From: Soonwooa sp023440705 | GTDB taxonomy: Bacteria; Bacteroidota; Bacteroidia; Flavobacteriales; Weeksellaceae | Direction of reading: 5' to 3' | NCBI GenBank assembly: GCA_023440705.1 | Contig: JAEXRP010000122.1 | Coordinates: 1-7,074 of the forward strand | Length of the DNA stretch: 7,074 nucleotides | In this document: positions 3,830-7,074 of the stretch, in pieces | Position numbering within the stretch: position 1 is the first letter of the stretch | Layout of the letters: every line of letters begins with the position of its first letter | Translations under genes and position numbers: made by a program | Notes under the pieces: generated by a model | Database searches by the model: none | What the model was told of the DNA's origin: nothing | The model's input: the letters and a program-made list of their open reading frames with translations, nothing else

Positions 3830-6800
3830 GCAAAACGTACAGACATAAAAACCATCCTAGTTATCGGCTCCGGTCCCATCATTATTGGGCAGGCTGCCGA
3901 ATTCGATTATGCGGGAACTCAGGCTTGTCTTGCTTTAAAGGAAGAAGGCTACAAAGTTATTTTGATCAACTCCAATCCGGCGACGATTATGACGGATGTG
4001 GAGATTGCAGATAAAGTGTATATCGAGCCGATTTCGCTTCAATTTGTCAGTCATATCATTAGAAAAGAGCGTCCAGATGCGCTTCTTCCGACTTTGGGAG
4101 GACAAACTGGATTGAATATGGCAGTTGAATTGGAAAAATCTGGAATCCTTGAAGAATGCAAAGTTGAAGTTCTTGGAACCAAGCTTTCAGCGATTAACAG
4201 AGCGGAAGACAGAGATTTATTCCGTGAATTGATGCGTGAATTGAACGAACCAGTTCCAGATTCAGATATTGTGCATACAGTTGAAGAATCGGTGGCTTTC
4301 GCGAACAGAATCGGTTATCCAGTTATCGTTCGTCCTGCTTTTACAATGGGCGGAACAGGTGGTGGAATCGCTTCTAACGAAACTGAATTAAGAGAAATTT
4401 CAGAATTAGGACTAAAATATTCTCCTGTAACCCAATGTTTGATTGAAAAGTCAATCGCTGGTTATAAAGAGATTGAATACGAAGTGATGCGTGATGCCAA
4501 CGACAATGCAATTGTGGTTTGTAACATGGAAAACATCGATCCAGTGGGAGTTCACACTGGAGATTCCATTGTTGTGGCACCGTCTCAAACACTTTCGGAT
4601 AGAGAATATCAGTTGTTGAGAAATGCTTCATTAAAAATCATTAGAGCTTTAGGAATTGAGGGCGGTTGCAACGTTCAGTTGGCATTAGACCCGCATTCAT
4701 TCAATTATTATATCATCGAAGTGAATCCGAGAGTTTCTCGTTCATCGGCTTTGGCATCGAAAGCGACAGGTTATCCGATTGCGAAAATCGCGGCTAAAAT
4801 TGCAGTTGGTTTAACTCTTGACGAAATCATGAATCCAGTTACAGGAACATCTTACGCTTGTTTCGAACCAGCTTTAGATTATGTAGTAACGAAATTCCCA
4901 AGATTCCCGTTTGATAAGTTTGAAACAGCTGACAGAAGACTTTCAACACAAATGAAAGCAACGGGCGAAGTAATGGCAATCGGAAGAAATTTCGAGGAAT
5001 CTTTGCAAAAAGCAATTCGTTCTTTAGAAACAGGAATTCGTCATATCGGACTTAAAACCAAGCAAGCAGAGGCTTTAACAGCGGAGGAAATTGAAAGAAG
5101 AATCCGAGTTTGTGATGATGAAAGATTATTCATTATTGGTGATGCTTTACGAAGAGGTTACGATTGGGAAACGATTGTAGAATGGAGCAAAATTGATAAA
5201 TTCTTTATTTGGAAAATCAAAAAACTAATCGATTTTGAAACAACCATTAAAGAAAATAAATTTAACAAAGATGTTTTACTTGAAGCTAAAAAATTAGGTT
5301 TCGCAGACTTAAATATCGCTCATCTTTGGGGAGTTACTCAACGTGAAATTTTCGATTTCAGAAAAGAAAACAGAATTATGCCAGTTTATAAAATGGTGGA
5401 CACTTGCGCAGCAGAATTTGAGTCGGAAACTCCTTATTTCTACGGAACTTACGAGGACGAAAACGAAAGTGTAGTTTCAGACAAAAAGAAAATCATCGTT
5501 TTGGGTTCTGGGCCAATCCGTATCGGACAGGGTGTGGAATTCGATTATGCGACGGTGCATTCGGTTTGGGCGATTAAAGAAATGGGTTACGAGGCGATTA
5601 TCATCAACAACAATCCAGAAACAGTTTCGACGGATTTTTCGATTTCGGATAAACTTTATTTCGAGCCTTTAACGGAAGAAGATGTGATGAACATCATCGA
5701 ACTTGAAAAACCAACAGGTGTTGTGGTACAATTCGGTGGTCAAACAGCGATTAATTTAGCTGATAAATTGGCCGCTCACGGTGTACAAATCTTAGGAACA
5801 ACACTTGAAGACATCGATAGAGCTGAAAACAGAGATAAATTTGAAAAAGCACTTCAGGACTTACAAATTCCGCAACCTTTAGGAAAAACTTCGACCTCAA
5901 AAGAAGAAGCAATTGTGATTGCAAACGAAATTGGCTATCCAGTTTTGGTGCGTCCAAGCTACGTTTTGGGAGGTCGTGCGATGGAAATTGTGTATAACGA
6001 AACCGAGTTGGCACATTATATGGAAAACGCGGTGGAAGCAAGTCCAGAGCATCCAGTTTTGGTTGATAGATATTTAACAGGAAAAGAAGTGGAAGTCGAT
6101 GCGATTTGCGACGGCGAAACGGTGATTATTCCTGGAATTATGGAGCATATTGAAAGAGCAGGAGTTCACTCAGGTGACTCGATTGCGGTGTATCCTCCAC
6201 AAAATTTGAATCAAAAACAAATCGATACTTTAGTTGATTATACCCAAAGATTAGCAAAAGGTTTGAAAATCGTAGGATTGATGAACATTCAGTACGTTAT
6301 TTCGGACGGCGAAGTTTATGTAATCGAAGTGAATCCTCGTTCATCGAGAACGGTTCCTTTCTTGTCTAAAATCACAGATGTTCCGATGGCAAAATTGGCT
6401 ACCAAAGCTGTTTTAGGAGCGAAATTAACCGATTTAGGATTTAAAAATGGTTTGGTTCCGAACAAAGAAGGCGTTTTCGTAAAAGTTCCTGTTTTCTCTT
6501 TCTCAAAATTGACGAAAGTGGACATTTCTTTAGGCCCAGAAATGAAGTCAACAGGTGAAGTTATGGGAAAAGATTCTACGCTGGAAAAAGCTTTGTACAA
6601 GGGATTAATCGCAGCAGGAAGAAAAGTTCCAACGCACGGTTCTATCTTGTTTACAGTTGCTGATAATGATAAAAAAGAAGCGGTGGAATTGGCGAGAAGA
6701 TTTAACGATGTAGGTTTCAGAATTTGGGCAACCGAAGGAACTGCAAAATTCTTCGAAGAGCACGGCGTTCCAACGAAAATCGGTTACAAAATTGGTGAAG

Positions 6801-7009
6801 AAGACGTTAACTTAATCGATTTGATTCAAAAAGGAAAAGTTCAATATGTTGTAAACACGACTACGAAAGGAAAACAAGCCGAAAGAGACGGTTTCCAAAT
6901 CCGTAGAATGAGTGTTGAAAACGGCGTTCCATGTTTAACATCAATGGACACAGTTGAAGCTATTTTGAAAGTTATCGAAAGCATGAGTTTTAAAATGTTG
7001 GCGATGTAA
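3827..7009 (+). CDS. carB: Carbamoyl-phosphate synthetase, large subunit
   Basis: CarB makes carbamoyl phosphate from bicarbonate, two ATP and ammonia delivered by CarA. The protein has 1060 residues, near the family norm. The first half (carboxyphosphate synthesis) shows GSGPIIIGQ (14-22), RPAFTMGGTGGG (169-180) and IIEVNPRVSRSSALASK (296-312). The second half (carbamate phosphorylation) repeats these as GSGPIRIGQ (560-568), RPSYVLGGRAM (709-719) and VIEVNPRSSRTVPF (832-845). The C-terminal MGS-like allosteric domain (about 930-1050) has ATEGTAKFF (968-976) and NTTTKGKQAERDG (1010-1022). In E. coli this domain binds UMP and ornithine, but the effectors here are unknown. The start MAKRTDIKTIL is chosen because the open frame back to 3683 only translates the palindromic repeats. 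No start-site hairpin other than those repeats was seen. Confidence 0.97.
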   Translation: MAKRTDIKTILVIGSGPIIIGQAAEFDYAGTQACLALKEEGYKVILINSNPATIMTDVEIADKVYIEPISLQFVSHIIRKERPDALLPTLGGQTGLNMAVELEKSGILEECKVEVLGTKLSAINRAEDRDLFRELMRELNEPVPDSDIVHTVEESVAFANRIGYPVIVRPAFTMGGTGGGIASNETELREISELGLKYSPVTQCLIEKSIAGYKEIEYEVMRDANDNAIVVCNMENIDPVGVHTGDSIVVAPSQTLSDREYQLLRNASLKIIRALGIEGGCNVQLALDPHSFNYYIIEVNPRVSRSSALASKATGYPIAKIAAKIAVGLTLDEIMNPVTGTSYACFEPALDYVVTKFPRFPFDKFETADRRLSTQMKATGEVMAIGRNFEESLQKAIRSLETGIRHIGLKTKQAEALTAEEIERRIRVCDDERLFIIGDALRRGYDWETIVEWSKIDKFFIWKIKKLIDFETTIKENKFNKDVLLEAKKLGFADLNIAHLWGVTQREIFDFRKENRIMPVYKMVDTCAAEFESETPYFYGTYEDENESVVSDKKKIIVLGSGPIRIGQGVEFDYATVHSVWAIKEMGYEAIIINNNPETVSTDFSISDKLYFEPLTEEDVMNIIELEKPTGVVVQFGGQTAINLADKLAAHGVQILGTTLEDIDRAENRDKFEKALQDLQIPQPLGKTSTSKEEAIVIANEIGYPVLVRPSYVLGGRAMEIVYNETELAHYMENAVEASPEHPVLVDRYLTGKEVEVDAICDGETVIIPGIMEHIERAGVHSGDSIAVYPPQNLNQKQIDTLVDYTQRLAKGLKIVGLMNIQYVISDGEVYVIEVNPRSSRTVPFLSKITDVPMAKLATKAVLGAKLTDLGFKNGLVPNKEGVFVKVPVFSFSKLTKVDISLGPEMKSTGEVMGKDSTLEKALYKGLIAAGRKVPTHGSILFTVADNDKKEAVELARRFNDVGFRIWATEGTAKFFEEHGVPTKIGYKIGEEDVNLIDLIQKGKVQYVVNTTTKGKQAERDGFQIRRMSVENGVPCLTSMDTVEAILKVIESMSFKMLAM

Positions 7010-7033
7010 GCTAATTTGATTTTAATAAAGTAA

Positions 7034-7066
7034 AAGCCTCGCAGAAAATCTGTGAGGCTTTTTTTT
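7034..7066 (+). terminator. Intrinsic terminator at the end of the pyrB-carA-carB operon
   Basis: AAGCCTCGCAG (7034-7044) pairs with CTGTGAGGCTT (7050-7060) over 11 bp with a single G-U pair, around the loop AAAAT. Eight T follow (7059-7066). It lies 24 bp after the carB stop and closes the transcription unit. Confidence 0.93.
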
Positions 7067-7074
7067 AGTTCTAG

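Noticed and set aside
3655..3882. 75-codon open frame on the minus strand
   Set aside because: It only reads through the palindromes and the carB start region. The hydrophobic repeats in it are translations of the repeat units.
4374..6600. Several minus-strand open frames inside carB
   Set aside because: They are shadows of the carB coding sequence, without family features or promoters.

Overview
The window looks like an AT-rich Flavobacteriia (Bacteroidota) chromosome, most like Weeksellaceae/Chryseobacterium-type relatives. The protein sequences are flavobacterial in style. Two promoters fit the Bacteroidota -33/-7 pattern (TTG...TAnnTTTG). Start codons sit behind A-rich tracts with no Shine-Dalgarno sequence. 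The family-level placement is inference from style, because no search was possible.

Layout. (1) Positions 2-427 hold the C-terminal end of argininosuccinate lyase (argH, + strand, truncated by the window edge). It overlaps by 4 bp a convergent Lrp/AsnC-family regulator (424-879, - strand). (2) Positions 880-1119 form a dense regulatory region. It contains the regulator's promoter and a TTAACAA/TTGTTAA dyad, then a forward promoter at 964-993. Next come a 22-codon leader ORF starting almost at the predicted transcription start, a small hairpin followed by a T tract, and a strong intrinsic terminator (1070-1097), all ahead of pyrB. (3) Positions 1120-7009 hold a co-directional operon: pyrB (aspartate carbamoyltransferase catalytic chain), carA and carB (carbamoyl-phosphate synthetase subunits), closed by a terminator at 7034-7066. 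(4) Between carA and carB sit a small HUH/Y1 (IS200-like, RAYT-like) transposase gene, starting 2 bp after the carA stop, and about 180 bp of short palindromes resembling REP elements, which run up to the carB start codon.

How it works together. CarA and CarB make carbamoyl phosphate, which PyrB joins to aspartate in the first committed step of pyrimidine synthesis. The same carbamoyl phosphate feeds the arginine pathway, whose last enzyme is ArgH. The pyrB leader has the parts of an enteric pyrBI-type UTP-sensed attenuator (leader peptide, pause hairpin, U tract, terminator) in a phylum where I know of no described case. The transposase and its palindromes look like a RAYT/REP module lodged inside an essential biosynthetic operon. 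These two systems are the most notable content of the window.
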